A DNA stretch of 45,025 bases from an uncultured Bacilli bacterium (GCA_934168205.1 CAKPMX010000007.1:1-45025); one strand, 5' to 3'. Positions 32,783-41,130 are shown, counted from the stretch's first letter. Numbers and translations: made by a program. Notes: generated from the sequence alone by a model not told the origin.

Positions 32783-34153
32783 TTAAAATTTAATTTTTTC
32801 ATTAATATAATCAACAACCTCATCAAGTTTTAATGTAACTTGTTCCATTGTATCTCTATCTCTTATAGTAACAGTACCATTTTCTAAAGTTTCATTATCA
32901 ACTGTTAAACACCAAGGAGTACCAGATGCATCAGCTCTTCTATATCTCTTACCAATAGAACCAGCCTCATCATAACTAGTCATAAAGTGTTTAGAAAGCA
33001 TATTATAAATTTCTTCTGCTTTCTCACTATGATACTTTTTAGCAAGAGGCAAAACCGCTACTTTATAAGGAGCTAAATATGGCTTAAACTTCATTACTTC
33101 TCTAGTCTCACCATTTTCTAAAGTCTCTACTGTATAAGCATTATCAAGTATTGCTAAAACGCACCTATCACAACCTACAGTAGACTCTATAATATATGGA
33201 ATAAACTTCTCATTTGTTTCAGGATCTAAGTACTCCTGTGAAACAGTAGAATACTCTTGATGTCTAGTTAAATCATAATTAGTACGATTATGAGTACCAT
33301 TAATTTCTCCCCATCCAAAATTAAATTTATATTCAATATCACAAGCTTCTTTAGCATAATGTGCTAACTTTTCATGATCATGATATCTTAATTTTTCCTC
33401 AGGCAATCCTAAATCCATAAAATATTTTTTAGCATACTCTTTAAAATATCTATAAAGTTCTGAATCAGTTCCCTCTTTGCAAAATGTTTGATATTCCATT
33501 TGTTCAAACTCTATTGTTCTAAATGTAAAGTTACCAGGTGTAATTTCATTTCTAAATGCTTTCCCAATTTGTCCAATACTAAATGGAAGTTTAGCTCTCA
33601 TAGTTCTTTGAACATTTAAGAAGTTAACATATTCTCCCTGAGCATTTTCAGGACGTAAATATATTTTATTCTTAGCTCCTTCAGTAACACCTCGCTGTGT
33701 TTCAAACATCAAATTAAATTGACGTATATCTGTATAATCACTACTTCCACATTTAGGACATGGTACTTTATGTTCTCTAATATATGCTATCATTTCATCT
33801 TGACTCATTCCATCAGCGTGAGCATTTTCATCAAAATCATCAATTAAATTATCTGCACGATGTCTCATTTTACAATGCTTACAATCAATCAAAGGATCAG
33901 AAAAGCTAGCAACATGACCTGATGCCTCCCAAACTCTAGGATGCATTAATATAGCTGCATCAACTTCATAAGCGTTAGCTCTTTCTTGAATAAATCTCTT
34001 TCTCCAAGAATCTTTAATATTATTTTTAAGTCTTGCTCCTAAAGGACCATAATCCCAAGTATTCGCAAGTCCACCATAGATTTCACTTCCTTGGAATACA
34101 AATCCATATTGTTTACAAAAATTAACTAGTTTTTCCATTGTTAAATCTTTCAT
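32783..34153 (-). CDS. glyQS: Glycyl-tRNA synthetase (single-chain, class II)
   Basis: Charges tRNA-Gly. Class II motifs are visible: NTWDYGPLGARLKNNIKDSW near 27, the zinc Cys block DCKHCKMRHRADNL ... KVPCPKCGSSDYTD, FNLMFETQRG near 150, RPENAQGEYVNFLNVQRTMR near 167 and IGQIGKAFRNEITPGNFTFR near 195, then EFEQMEYQTFC. The C-terminal anticodon-binding domain starts near 345. The length of 456 is normal. It overlaps the upstream unknown gene by 4 nt (ATGA). A T-box leader precedes that gene. Confidence 0.97.
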   Translation of the reverse strand: MKDLTMEKLVNFCKQYGFVFQGSEIYGGLANTWDYGPLGARLKNNIKDSWRKRFIQERANAYEVDAAILMHPRVWEASGHVASFSDPLIDCKHCKMRHRADNLIDDFDENAHADGMSQDEMIAYIREHKVPCPKCGSSDYTDIRQFNLMFETQRGVTEGAKNKIYLRPENAQGEYVNFLNVQRTMRAKLPFSIGQIGKAFRNEITPGNFTFRTIEFEQMEYQTFCKEGTDSELYRYFKEYAKKYFMDLGLPEEKLRYHDHEKLAHYAKEACDIEYKFNFGWGEINGTHNRTNYDLTRHQEYSTVSQEYLDPETNEKFIPYIIESTVGCDRCVLAILDNAYTVETLENGETREVMKFKPYLAPYKVAVLPLAKKYHSEKAEEIYNMLSKHFMTSYDEAGSIGKRYRRADASGTPWCLTVDNETLENGTVTIRDRDTMEQVTLKLDEVVDYINEKIKF

Positions 34154-34911
34154 TTAAATTCCTCCGTTCTTATTAATATTTTATTTCTTACAATTTCACT
34201 AGATTCAACTTTATCATTATGAGCAATAACTATAGACTCTATCATTGGTACTATATTATTTGATACCTTTATACTAGGAGACCCATATCCTACATATTTT
34301 TTAACATCATCAGTACTCTCTTCTAAAAAAGAAATCATTGAAACATTAGTACCATCAAAAGTATCTTGTCTAGTCATCACTACTTCTTTATCACTTAACA
34401 TTCTATCTATAAAGCCAATTAAAAACTCTTTTTCAAATTTTCTAACATTACCATCTCTACTAGATAAATAAAATTTATATCTACCTTCATCATCTTCATA
34501 AGAAGTTTTACCAGTTACTGATGAAAGTAAAATACTAGCACCAGATAAACTCATATTTTCTACAAAAGAATCTCTATCATGTTTATATTTAGACATTATT
34601 CTTTTCGCAATTTCCATATCAACTGGAACACATATTTTTAATGACACATCATCATTTCCTAAAACATTAATAGATTTACCAGAAAAATCATAATTACTAA
34701 CGCTATTAATAGTATGACTTTCTAAAAAATGTTCAATAACATCATCAATTATATGTTTTCTATCTAAACCTTTTAAAGTATCAGTAAATTTTGAATTAAT
34801 AGTATCATCATCAAAATCATGATTAGCACCAGTTACTAAAATTTCATTATGTCCAATTCTAATTTTTTTATAATTATTCTCATTTAAATATTTTATTCCA
34901 ATTATTTTCAA
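34150..34911 (-). CDS. Hypothetical protein encoded between a glycine-type T-box and glyQS (253 aa)
   Basis: The protein opens MKIIGIKYLNENNYKKIRIG and has no signal peptide, membrane span or motif that I can place. Two internal parts (SVSNYDFSGKSINVLGNDDV and KTSYEDDEGRYKFYLSSRDG) look strand-rich. The ATGA overlap with glyQS and the T-box leader upstream imply co-expression with glycyl-tRNA synthetase under low charged tRNA-Gly. That context suggests a translation- or glycine-linked role, but nothing in the sequence names one. Confidence 0.65.
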   Translation of the reverse strand: MKIIGIKYLNENNYKKIRIGHNEILVTGANHDFDDDTINSKFTDTLKGLDRKHIIDDVIEHFLESHTINSVSNYDFSGKSINVLGNDDVSLKICVPVDMEIAKRIMSKYKHDRDSFVENMSLSGASILLSSVTGKTSYEDDEGRYKFYLSSRDGNVRKFEKEFLIGFIDRMLSDKEVVMTRQDTFDGTNVSMISFLEESTDDVKKYVGYGSPSIKVSNNIVPMIESIVIAHNDKVESSEIVRNKILIRTEEFK

Positions 34912-34934
34912 GTAATTATCACCATCCCATAAAA

Positions 34935-35056
34935 AACAAAAACTTCTAGAACATCATAAGGACGAGTATACCCGCGGTTCCACCTTACTTATTCCAGAAG
35001 AATCATCTTTAATAATATACTGCTCGGAGCTTTCCACACTCGTCATCACACTTATA
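34935..35056 (-). promoter_or_regulatory. T-box leader (tRNA-responsive riboswitch), unusually short
   Basis: The T-box core GTAAGGTGGAACCGCGG (34988-34972) matches the conserved AAGGGTGGAACCGCG. A competing terminator pairs CTTCTGGAA...GTAAGG with CCTTA...TTCTAGAAG and ends in UUUUUG (35000-34936). Only about 65 nt lie between the predicted start of transcription and the antiterminator, where Stem I and the specifier loop must fit. The only Gly codon in that space is GGA (about 35036-35034, in GTGTGGAAAGC). Downstream are the unknown gene and glyQS, consistent with glycine sensing. Confidence 0.85.
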
Positions 35057-35062
35057 AATCAT

Positions 35063-35091
35063 ATAATACTTTCATTTTACTTATTTGTCAA
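35063..35091 (-). promoter_or_regulatory. Sigma-A promoter of the T-box / glyQS unit
   Basis: TTGACA (35091-35086) and TATTAT (35068-35063) are spaced by 17 nt. The -35 box lies in the last codons of the upstream phosphatase gene. Transcription would start near 35056. Confidence 0.8.
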
Positions 35092-35623
35092 TATCTGATA
35101 TGTCATATTCCCATCCAGGTTGCCAATCACCAGTATTACGCCAATCATTTTTAATAGCTTCTTCAAAACTAATATTCTTAGTCAAAACTTCTATTGCTAA
35201 CTGTGGAGCTCTATGAGCAACAATACCTACAGTCTTATCACTATACTTAGTAACTAAATCATTTAAAAAAGATTTAACTCTACTTCTTACATCTTCTAAA
35301 GATTCTCCATTTGGAAATGGTTCATTAATATGTTCTTCATATACAACCAATTTCTTATCTCCACCATCTAAATCCCCATAATTACATTCCCTAAGTCTTT
35401 CATCTTGAATCTTTAAAACATCAGGAAAAGCAATATTACTAGACTCAATTGCTCTTATCAAATCAGATGTAAATATAACATCAAACTTAACATCACTACG
35501 TACCTTACCTAAATTCCTAGCTTGTTCTCTTCCCAAGTCATTAAGTTCGACTTGTTTCCAACCCGAACATTTCTTACTAGCATTATCATAAGTAGTACCA
35601 TGTACAAAATAAATAATTTTCAT
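35081..35623 (-). CDS. Histidine phosphatase superfamily protein (phosphoglycerate mutase-like), altered RHG motif
   Basis: The fold is that of histidine phosphatases: MKIIYFVHGTTYDN at the start, GWKQVELNDLGREQARNLG near 20, DVIFTSDLIRAIESS near 47, RLRECNYGDLDG near 76 and the second His in TVGIVAHRAPQLAIEVLT near 137. The catalytic RHG tripeptide reads VHG; the phospho-acceptor His is kept but the preceding Arg is Val. The substrate is unknown. ATG at 35623 has AAGGA 8 nt upstream. It overlaps no neighbour, lies 5 nt after recO, and its 3' end contains the promoter for the T-box unit. Confidence 0.85.
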   Translation of the reverse strand: MKIIYFVHGTTYDNASKKCSGWKQVELNDLGREQARNLGKVRSDVKFDVIFTSDLIRAIESSNIAFPDVLKIQDERLRECNYGDLDGGDKKLVVYEEHINEPFPNGESLEDVRSRVKSFLNDLVTKYSDKTVGIVAHRAPQLAIEVLTKNISFEEAIKNDWRNTGDWQPGWEYDISDIDK

Positions 35624-35628
35624 ATACA

Positions 35629-36372
35629 TCATCCTTCTACTAATTGATTAATTTTCTTTACAAAATCCTTACTCTTTAAATATAAACCCGTATACTTTTG
35701 ATAGTATTCATCCAAAAACTGATTAATCTCTTTACTAACTAAACTCGAAACATCTAACTTAGTAATATTTTTTATATCAACATAATAATATAACCTAATC
35801 ATCTTAATAGTCTTTTCACTTACTAATCCTTCATTGTCATAACAATTCCTACAAATATAACCAAAGGAATCAGTACTAAGTGTAACAATTCCTTTGTCAG
35901 ATCCACATTTACTACAATAATCAATACAAGGTTTAACACCCAAAAAATCTAAAAGTTTTAATTCCAAAATATTTGTAAGAACTAAAGGATTAAATCCTGC
36001 TTCTAACTTTCCTAAAGAATCTCTAAGTAAATAGAAAATATTATTATCATCATTTTGTTTAAATACTTGCATAACAAGATCCATCATATAAGAAGCATAA
36101 CTGACTCTTTCTAAATCTAAAAGTATATTAGAATATGCATTAATAACATCAACACCAATTAAAGTAGAAAGTCCATCTTTTTTATAATAAACATGAAAAG
36201 TACCATAAATCATCTTCCTACTAACACTTCTAAGCTTACTCTTCATATTTCTAGATCCTTTAGACATAACACCTATAAGACCATATTTATCAGTTAAAAC
36301 ATTAAGTATTTTACTCGATTCGCTATAATTAGTTTCACTTAAAACAATTCCCTCAAAACTTTCAATTGTCAA
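35629..36372 (-). CDS. recO: DNA repair protein RecO
   Basis: RecO loads RecA with RecR and anneals ssDNA. The N-terminal OB fold (EGIVLSETNYSESSKILNVL, then DKYGLIGVMSKGSRN) and the zinc finger CIDYCSKCGSDKG ... GYICRNCYDNEG near 155-185 are both present. The length of 247 is normal. It lies next to yqzL and era, the usual Bacillota arrangement. Confidence 0.95.
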   Translation of the reverse strand: MTIESFEGIVLSETNYSESSKILNVLTDKYGLIGVMSKGSRNMKSKLRSVSRKMIYGTFHVYYKKDGLSTLIGVDVINAYSNILLDLERVSYASYMMDLVMQVFKQNDDNNIFYLLRDSLGKLEAGFNPLVLTNILELKLLDFLGVKPCIDYCSKCGSDKGIVTLSTDSFGYICRNCYDNEGLVSEKTIKMIRLYYYVDIKNITKLDVSSLVSKEINQFLDEYYQKYTGLYLKSKDFVKKINQLVEG

Positions 36373-36378
36373 AACACA

Positions 36379-36462
36379 TCACTTCTTCTTTATTTGTTGT
36401 AACAAATTATAATATTTAATATCTCCAGTTTTCTTAAATAAATCCCAAAGTATTTGACTCAT
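36379..36462 (-). CDS. yqzL: YqzL-like small protein (27 aa)
   Basis: A 27-residue ORF (MSQILWDLFKKTGDIKYYNL then LQQIKKK) lies exactly between era and recO, where Bacillus subtilis has yqzL. Its start fits the YqzL pattern WxxFxxTGxxxxYLLxxx. GAGGTG lies 5 nt from the ATG. It is shorter than the 47-residue Bacillus protein and missing its acidic tail. Function of YqzL is unknown. Confidence 0.75.
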   Translation of the reverse strand: MSQILWDLFKKTGDIKYYNLLQQIKKK

Positions 36463-36517
36463 AAAATCACCTCTATTAATATAGTGATAATTTTATAAAA
36501 ATCTTATACATAATTAA

Positions 36518-37408
36518 TTACATATCTTCTTCTTTTAATCCTAATTCTAAAAAGTACTTCTCTTGATCTCGCCAATTCTTTAAAGTTTTTACATAAGTTT
36601 CTAAATATACTTTTTTACCTAAAAACTCTTCCATATCATGTCTTGCTCTTGTACCAATTTCTTTTAACATTTGACCTTGTTTACCAATAATTATTTTCTT
36701 TATATTATCTCTATCAACAACTATTAAAACTTGAATATGAACAGTCTTTTCATCTTCTTCATAATTTTCTACATAACAAGTTACTGTATGTGGAACTTCG
36801 TCTCTTGTAAGTTCTAATATTTTTTCTCTTACAAACTCACTAATAATAAATCTTGTTGTAACGTTAGTAAGTTCTTCTTCTGAATATATTGCTTCTGACT
36901 CTGGCAAATATTTTTTTATACAGTCTATTAATAGTTTAATATTATCATCTTTTAAAGCTGATATTGGTATTATTTCTTTAAAGTCATATAATTCTTTTAA
37001 CTCATTGATTCTTTCTAATAAAACACTTTTATCTTTTACTAAATCAATTTTATTAAGTAATAAAAATACTACTTCATCTTTTTCCCTAAATTTATCTAAT
37101 ATAAACTTATCGCCTTTTCCAAATCCTTTTGAAATATCTACTAAAAATAATATTACATCTACACCTTCGGTATAAGTATAAGCTTTTTTATTCATCAAAG
37201 TACCAAGTTTATCATTAGGTTTATGAATACCAGGAGTATCTACAAATATAATTTGTGAATCATCATCATTATAAATTCCTTGAATAACATTTCTTGTTGT
37301 ACCAGACACATTAGATGTAATAGCAAGTTTCATTCCTAATACACTATTAAGCAATGTACTTTTACCAACATTTGGTCTTCCAACTAAACTAACAAATCCA
37401 CATTTCAT
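36518..37408 (-). CDS. era: GTPase Era
   Basis: Era binds the 3' end of 16S rRNA during 30S maturation. G-domain motifs are complete: GRPNVGKSTLLNSVLG, the effector TTRN, VDTPGIHKP, NKIDLV and ISAL. The C-terminal KH domain has IIIGKQGQMLKEIGTRARHD near 240. The length of 296 is normal. Its start overlaps the end of cdd by 4 nt. Confidence 0.97.
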   Translation of the reverse strand: MKCGFVSLVGRPNVGKSTLLNSVLGMKLAITSNVSGTTRNVIQGIYNDDDSQIIFVDTPGIHKPNDKLGTLMNKKAYTYTEGVDVILFLVDISKGFGKGDKFILDKFREKDEVVFLLLNKIDLVKDKSVLLERINELKELYDFKEIIPISALKDDNIKLLIDCIKKYLPESEAIYSEEELTNVTTRFIISEFVREKILELTRDEVPHTVTCYVENYEEDEKTVHIQVLIVVDRDNIKKIIIGKQGQMLKEIGTRARHDMEEFLGKKVYLETYVKTLKNWRDQEKYFLELGLKEEDM

Positions 37409-37791
37409 TTTAAATCATCACTTCCAAATGGATAAGGACAAATATCCTCTACTTTATATTCTTTATATTCACCTGTTGTTGCATAACATCTAATAATAGC
37501 GTCCTTATCAAGCAACTCAGAAATTACTTGTCTACATAAAAAACAAGGCATTCCTATCTTACCTGATGAAACCATTATATTTAATTCTTTAAAGTCATAT
37601 CTTTTATACCCTGCAGAAATTGCTGAAACAATAGCACTTCTTTCCGCACATATTGCCGCTCCATAACTAGCATTTTCTACATTAACACCATAAAAACCCT
37701 TACCATCCTTAGTAACTAAAATAGCACTAACTGCATAATTAGAATAAGGTGAATAACTATTATTTAATAACTCTAATAACTTTTCTTTCAC
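37405..37791 (-). CDS. cdd: Cytidine deaminase
   Basis: Converts cytidine or deoxycytidine to uridine in pyrimidine salvage. The zinc site is visible as GAAICAERSAIVSAISAG (HAE-type motif, here with Cys replacing His, as in tetrameric enzymes) and MPCFLCRQVISEL (PCxxC). The length of 128 fits the homotetrameric class. It overlaps dgkA and era by 4 nt each, so translation is coupled. Confidence 0.95.
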   Translation of the reverse strand: MKEKLLELLNNSYSPYSNYAVSAILVTKDGKGFYGVNVENASYGAAICAERSAIVSAISAGYKRYDFKELNIMVSSGKIGMPCFLCRQVISELLDKDAIIRCYATTGEYKEYKVEDICPYPFGSDDLK

Positions 37792-38198
37792 AATAAGCCT
37801 CCTACAAAACTAATTAACTTTGGTACAAATATAATTAAACCAATGATAGCTGAAATAATAGCCATCATAAGTACTCCTGCACTCGCTGTATCTTTAGTCG
37901 CTTTTGCTAAAGGATGAATTTCAGGAGATACTAAATCAACTAAATACTCTATTGAAGTATTAAAAAACTCTGCCATTAAAACTAAAGCAATAAGTATTAA
38001 ACAAACTAACCATTCAACATAACTTATTTTTAAAATGAAGGCAAACAAGATAACTAAACAGGCTATAACAGTATGTATCTTTAAATTTTGTTCTCCTATA
38101 TAAGCTTGTACAATTCCTTGAAAAGCATACTTAAAACTATTAGTTAATCTTTTTTTATCTAACTTTAAATCTTTAATTTTTTTATCTTGTGATCCCAT
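37788..38198 (-). CDS. dgkA: Diacylglycerol/undecaprenol kinase, DgkA family
   Basis: This small membrane kinase has three membrane segments. The signature AEFFNTSIEYLVDLVSPEIH then LAKATKDTASAGVLMMA contains the family's ENxxNTAxE-like and KxxKDxxxAxV catalytic residues. Gram-positive members phosphorylate undecaprenol for cell-wall lipid carrier supply. The length of 136 is normal. GAGGAGG precedes the ATG, and it overlaps the 3' end of ybeY by 17 nt. Confidence 0.93.
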   Translation of the reverse strand: MGSQDKKIKDLKLDKKRLTNSFKYAFQGIVQAYIGEQNLKIHTVIACLVILFAFILKISYVEWLVCLILIALVLMAEFFNTSIEYLVDLVSPEIHPLAKATKDTASAGVLMMAIISAIIGLIIFVPKLISFVGGLL

Positions 38199-38631
38199 AC
38201 GCTTCTAGTACCTCCTCTTGTTTAGCAAACATGACCTTCTCATCTTCTTTAGTCATATGATCATAACCAAGTAAATGATAAAAACCATGAACTGCCAAAA
38301 AAGATAATTCACGAAGTAAAGAATGACCATATTCTTCTGCCTGAGACATAGCTTTATCTATTGAAATATAAATATCTCCAAGAATTCTCTCATCAGTAGG
38401 CATAACTAAACTATCATCATCTTCTAATGCAAAAGTAATAACATCAGTTTCCCTATCTATATGACGATAATTCTTATTAAGTTCATGAATATACTCATTA
38501 TCAACTATAATTAAATTAAACGTTGTATTAACCAAGTTTTCCTTTTTAACAGCACTCTTTAATACATCTTCTACTGTCTTTAATTCCTCAATCTCTCTAT
38601 CAGTCTGATTAAAAATACTAATACTACCCAT
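38182..38631 (-). CDS. ybeY: Endoribonuclease YbeY
   Basis: YbeY matures 16S rRNA 3' ends. The zinc motif LAVHGFYHLLGYDHMTKEDE (HxxxHxxGxDH) is intact, and NKNYRHIDRETDVITFALED precedes it. ATG at 38631 with AGGAGG is the real start, since a longer frame upstream would read through the VanZ gene. The length is about 149 residues. In Bacillus, phoH and a 7TM phosphodiesterase (yqfF) separate yqfD from ybeY; here only a VanZ-like gene does. Confidence 0.95.
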   Translation of the reverse strand: MGSISIFNQTDREIEELKTVEDVLKSAVKKENLVNTTFNLIIVDNEYIHELNKNYRHIDRETDVITFALEDDDSLVMPTDERILGDIYISIDKAMSQAEEYGHSLLRELSFLAVHGFYHLLGYDHMTKEDEKVMFAKQEEVLEAYGITR

Positions 38632-38639
38632 TTTTCCTC

Positions 38640-39242
38640 CTATAATAAAATAAATAATAATCCAAGTAATACACAAATTGAAATAATATTTAAGAACCAT
38701 TCGCTCTTTAATATATTAGGTAACTTATCACCAAGAATATCAAGTATATGATATATATAAAATCCAAGTACTCCACCAAGTATATTTAAAATAATATCAT
38801 CAACATCAAAAACTCTTCCAATAATTAATTGAACAGTTTCAATAGAAACTGATGTCAAAATAGTTAAACACAATGGCAAAGTCAACTTCTTACTTTTTAA
38901 ATAATAACTAGCAAAAAATCCATAAGGTAAAAACATAATCATATTACCTAATACATTCTTGAAGAAAAGTCGACTGCCCATATTATAACGCAATATTTCC
39001 CTAAAAGGAATAAAATTATTACTAGACCAAGTAACATCATCTTGAAAAGTAACAACTTGGAACAAAGACATAATATAAATCAAAAAAGATAAGCTTAATA
39101 GCTCATTATATAAAACTACTCTTTCTCTATTTTTAATTAAATAACTAAGTCTTAAAGAAACTATCACAACACAAGCAATTAAAACCATTGGCCAAGTAAT
39201 ATCAATAACACCCTGTAATGTAGTAGTAATTGGTCCTAACAT
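38640..39242 (-). CDS. VanZ family membrane protein
   Basis: It has five predicted membrane segments and the VanZ-like blocks NFIPFREILRY near 75, GNMIMFLPYGFFASYYLKSK near 102 and SIETVQLIIGRVFDVDDIIL near 135, followed by NILGGVLGFYIY. VanZ-type proteins lower susceptibility to some glycopeptides or alter wall and spore surface traits in a few species, but the mechanism is unknown. ATG at 39242 has AAGGAGAG 8 nt upstream. It sits in the spore/ribosome cluster between yqfD and ybeY. Confidence 0.88.
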   Translation of the reverse strand: MLGPITTTLQGVIDITWPMVLIACVVIVSLRLSYLIKNRERVVLYNELLSLSFLIYIMSLFQVVTFQDDVTWSSNNFIPFREILRYNMGSRLFFKNVLGNMIMFLPYGFFASYYLKSKKLTLPLCLTILTSVSIETVQLIIGRVFDVDDIILNILGGVLGFYIYHILDILGDKLPNILKSEWFLNIISICVLLGLLFILL

Positions 39243-39247
39243 TAATA

Positions 39248-40396
39248 TCACTCTCCTTGTACAATTTCTTCATATTCTAAATATTCCGTAATATCTTCTT
39301 TTACTTTAAAAAACACTTCTACTATTATTTTACTATTTTTCTTATACTTTTTCAAAACTTTTTTACTTACTATCTCACTATCTTCACCAATCTTATTAGT
39401 AAGTTTATTTGTCGCTAAAGAAATAGCGTCTTTTTCTATATTATCCAAGGTATAAGTTTTACTCTTTACCTTTGTTTCAAAATAACTAGTAAAGTCCAAA
39501 CTAATAGGTAGTAAATTATTAGAAATTATTGAATAAGATTTTCTCTTATAACTCTTAAAATGTGAAAATAAATGAAACTCTTTATTTAAAAATTTAAATT
39601 CTAATTGTTTTTTAACTTTACCAGTAACATTTTCTTCCTTATAATTAACCGGCATATCTAAAGAAACTAAATACCAAACTTCTCCGTAAACTTTACCAAT
39701 AGCACACTTTTGAGCAACTATTTTTTCTTTATTATAAATAACACCAGATACTATAATATCTCCTTTTTTAACATAATCTAACTTCTTTTTTAGTATTTCC
39801 CCTTCAGTAGCTTCTATTCCAAGTATCATAGCATCTTTTTTTGCCACAATATTTCTTCTAACACAAGTCTCTTTATCTTTATTTTTCTTCCTTTGTTCAA
39901 CCTTTACAATATACTTAGTACCAATACTGTCTATCTCTAACCATTCGATATCATTCTTCTCATCACTTACAATTTTATTAACAATTTTTTCTTTTTTAGC
40001 ATAACTAACTTTAAAATTATACTTTTTAATACCATATTTTTTCAAATCATTAAACACTAATTCTCTAATATAAGGATTACTATGAACAACATCAACATCA
40101 AAAATAATATTACTTAAAAATATATTTACAAAAATACCAAACACAAAAAATATTAAAAACAACATATACTTTTTAATAACATATTCAACTCTTGCTAAAC
40201 CAAGTCTCCCAACTACTTGAATTTTATAACTAGTTTTAATACTCCTAATATCATCAAGTCCTACATCATCAACAACAATATATATCTTTTTATGTGACTT
40301 TTCTAAATCATAAATATTAATCTTTTTCTTTATAATTTTCTTTAAAAAGTAATCGGGATTTCTTCCTGTAATAACTAATTTATATCTATTAATCAT
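39248..40396 (-). CDS. yqfD: Sporulation protein YqfD
   Basis: YqfD is a mother-cell (sigma-E) sporulation protein of unknown mechanism. The protein has the family layout: an N-terminal cytoplasmic domain (ITGRNPDYFLKKIIKKKINI), one membrane segment near 77-97 (LFLIFFVFGIFVNIFLSNII), then an extracytoplasmic region with EKIVNKIVSDEKNDIEWLEI and VEQRKKNKDKETCVRRNIVA, typical POTRA-like and barrel parts. The length of 382 is normal. It follows yqfC with an 8-nt overlap. Confidence 0.92.
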   Translation of the reverse strand: MINRYKLVITGRNPDYFLKKIIKKKINIYDLEKSHKKIYIVVDDVGLDDIRSIKTSYKIQVVGRLGLARVEYVIKKYMLFLIFFVFGIFVNIFLSNIIFDVDVVHSNPYIRELVFNDLKKYGIKKYNFKVSYAKKEKIVNKIVSDEKNDIEWLEIDSIGTKYIVKVEQRKKNKDKETCVRRNIVAKKDAMILGIEATEGEILKKKLDYVKKGDIIVSGVIYNKEKIVAQKCAIGKVYGEVWYLVSLDMPVNYKEENVTGKVKKQLEFKFLNKEFHLFSHFKSYKRKSYSIISNNLLPISLDFTSYFETKVKSKTYTLDNIEKDAISLATNKLTNKIGEDSEIVSKKVLKKYKKNSKIIVEVFFKVKEDITEYLEYEEIVQGE

Positions 40397-40631
40397 ATAA
40401 TTCCTCTACTGTATATATCTTCCCAGTAATTAATATTTCATTATCTAATAGTTTATTAAGAATCAAATTTTCTCCCTTTATAACAATTAAATTATCACCA
40501 GTATCAATAGAAATATGTTTATTACTAAGTGTCAAAATCTCTAAATAATTAATTATATGTAACCGATCTTTAAAAATAGTTAATCTAAATTCATCATCTC
40601 TTATATAATTTCTAATCTTATCTATCATCAT
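40389..40631 (-). CDS. yqfC: Sporulation protein YqfC
   Basis: About 80 residues with the YqfC pattern: RLTIFKDRLHIINYLEILTL, then DNLIVIKGENLILNKLLDNE and ILITGKIYTVEELYD. YqfC is made with YqfD in the mother cell. It sits directly after rpsU as in Bacillus (minus yqeY and others). The start is ATG at 40631 or 40628; the ribosome binding site AGGTG is immediately upstream. Confidence 0.9.
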   Translation of the reverse strand: MMIDKIRNYIRDDEFRLTIFKDRLHIINYLEILTLSNKHISIDTGDNLIVIKGENLILNKLLDNEILITGKIYTVEELYD

Positions 40632-40685
40632 TATCACCTATAAAAGTATATGATGAAACGAAAATTAATATAAAAAAAATAGAGA

Positions 40686-40886
40686 TTAATAATCTCTATT
40701 GTTAGCACGATTTCTCTTTTGAGAATTTTTAATTCCTTCTTTTTTAGCAGCTCTTCTTCTAACACCTGGTTTATCATAAGCTTCTCTTTTTCTACATTCT
40801 GAAGGGACACCATCTCTTGCCACTTTTTGTTTGAACTTTCTTAGAGCTTGGTCCAAATTACCTCTAACAGTTACTTTAGTTGCCAT
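40686..40886 (-). CDS. rpsU: 30S ribosomal protein S21
   Basis: S21 is a small basic protein of the 30S platform. The product reads ATKVTVRGNLDQALRKFKQK and then SECRKREAYDKPGVRRRAAK, canonical S21, ending in an Asn/Arg tail. The second of two adjacent ATGs is chosen for its 6-nt spacing from GGGAGGG. It leads the yqfC-yqfD-ybeY-era-recO cluster and has its own strong promoter. Confidence 0.96.
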   Translation of the reverse strand: MATKVTVRGNLDQALRKFKQKVARDGVPSECRKREAYDKPGVRRRAAKKEGIKNSQKRNRANNRDY

Positions 40887-40919
40887 CATTATCCCTCCCT
40901 TCGTTTTTAACTAAAAAGA

Positions 40920-40948
40920 ATTATAACAAAACTTCTCTTGTTTTTCAA
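40920..40948 (-). promoter_or_regulatory. Sigma-A promoter of rpsU
   Basis: TTGAAA (40948-40943), a 17-nt spacer and a perfect TATAAT (40925-40920) lie upstream of rpsU on the minus strand. Confidence 0.8.
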
Positions 40949-40965
40949 CAGATTTTTAGTTTTTT

Positions 40966-41130
40966 TTAACAAAAAGTCCTAAATTTCAACAAATATCGCC
41001 CTAAAGAACCGATAAAAGTACCAAATTCATACAAGAATTTAACTATTTCATATATAAAAGGCATACTAAAAATTACTATTATTGTAACTATTATCTTCCA
41101 ATATTTTTTAATAATTATTCTAATGGACAT
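40966..41130 (-). CDS. Candidate immunity peptide of the bacteriocin cluster (54 aa)
   Basis: The third short ORF of the cluster starts with ATG inside the last codons of bacteriocin peptide 2 (16-nt overlap) and ends 54 residues later. The product is very basic and hydrophobic: RIIIKKYWKIIVTIIVIFSM, PFIYEIVKFLYEFGTFIG and a Lys/Arg-rich tail ending RTFC. One or two membrane helices are likely. Its place after the two peptides and its membrane character fit a class II immunity protein; being a third active peptide (it contains GTFIG) is an alternative. GGTGA lies 9 nt upstream. Confidence 0.5.
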   Translation of the reverse strand: MSIRIIIKKYWKIIVTIIVIFSMPFIYEIVKFLYEFGTFIGSLGRYLLKFRTFC

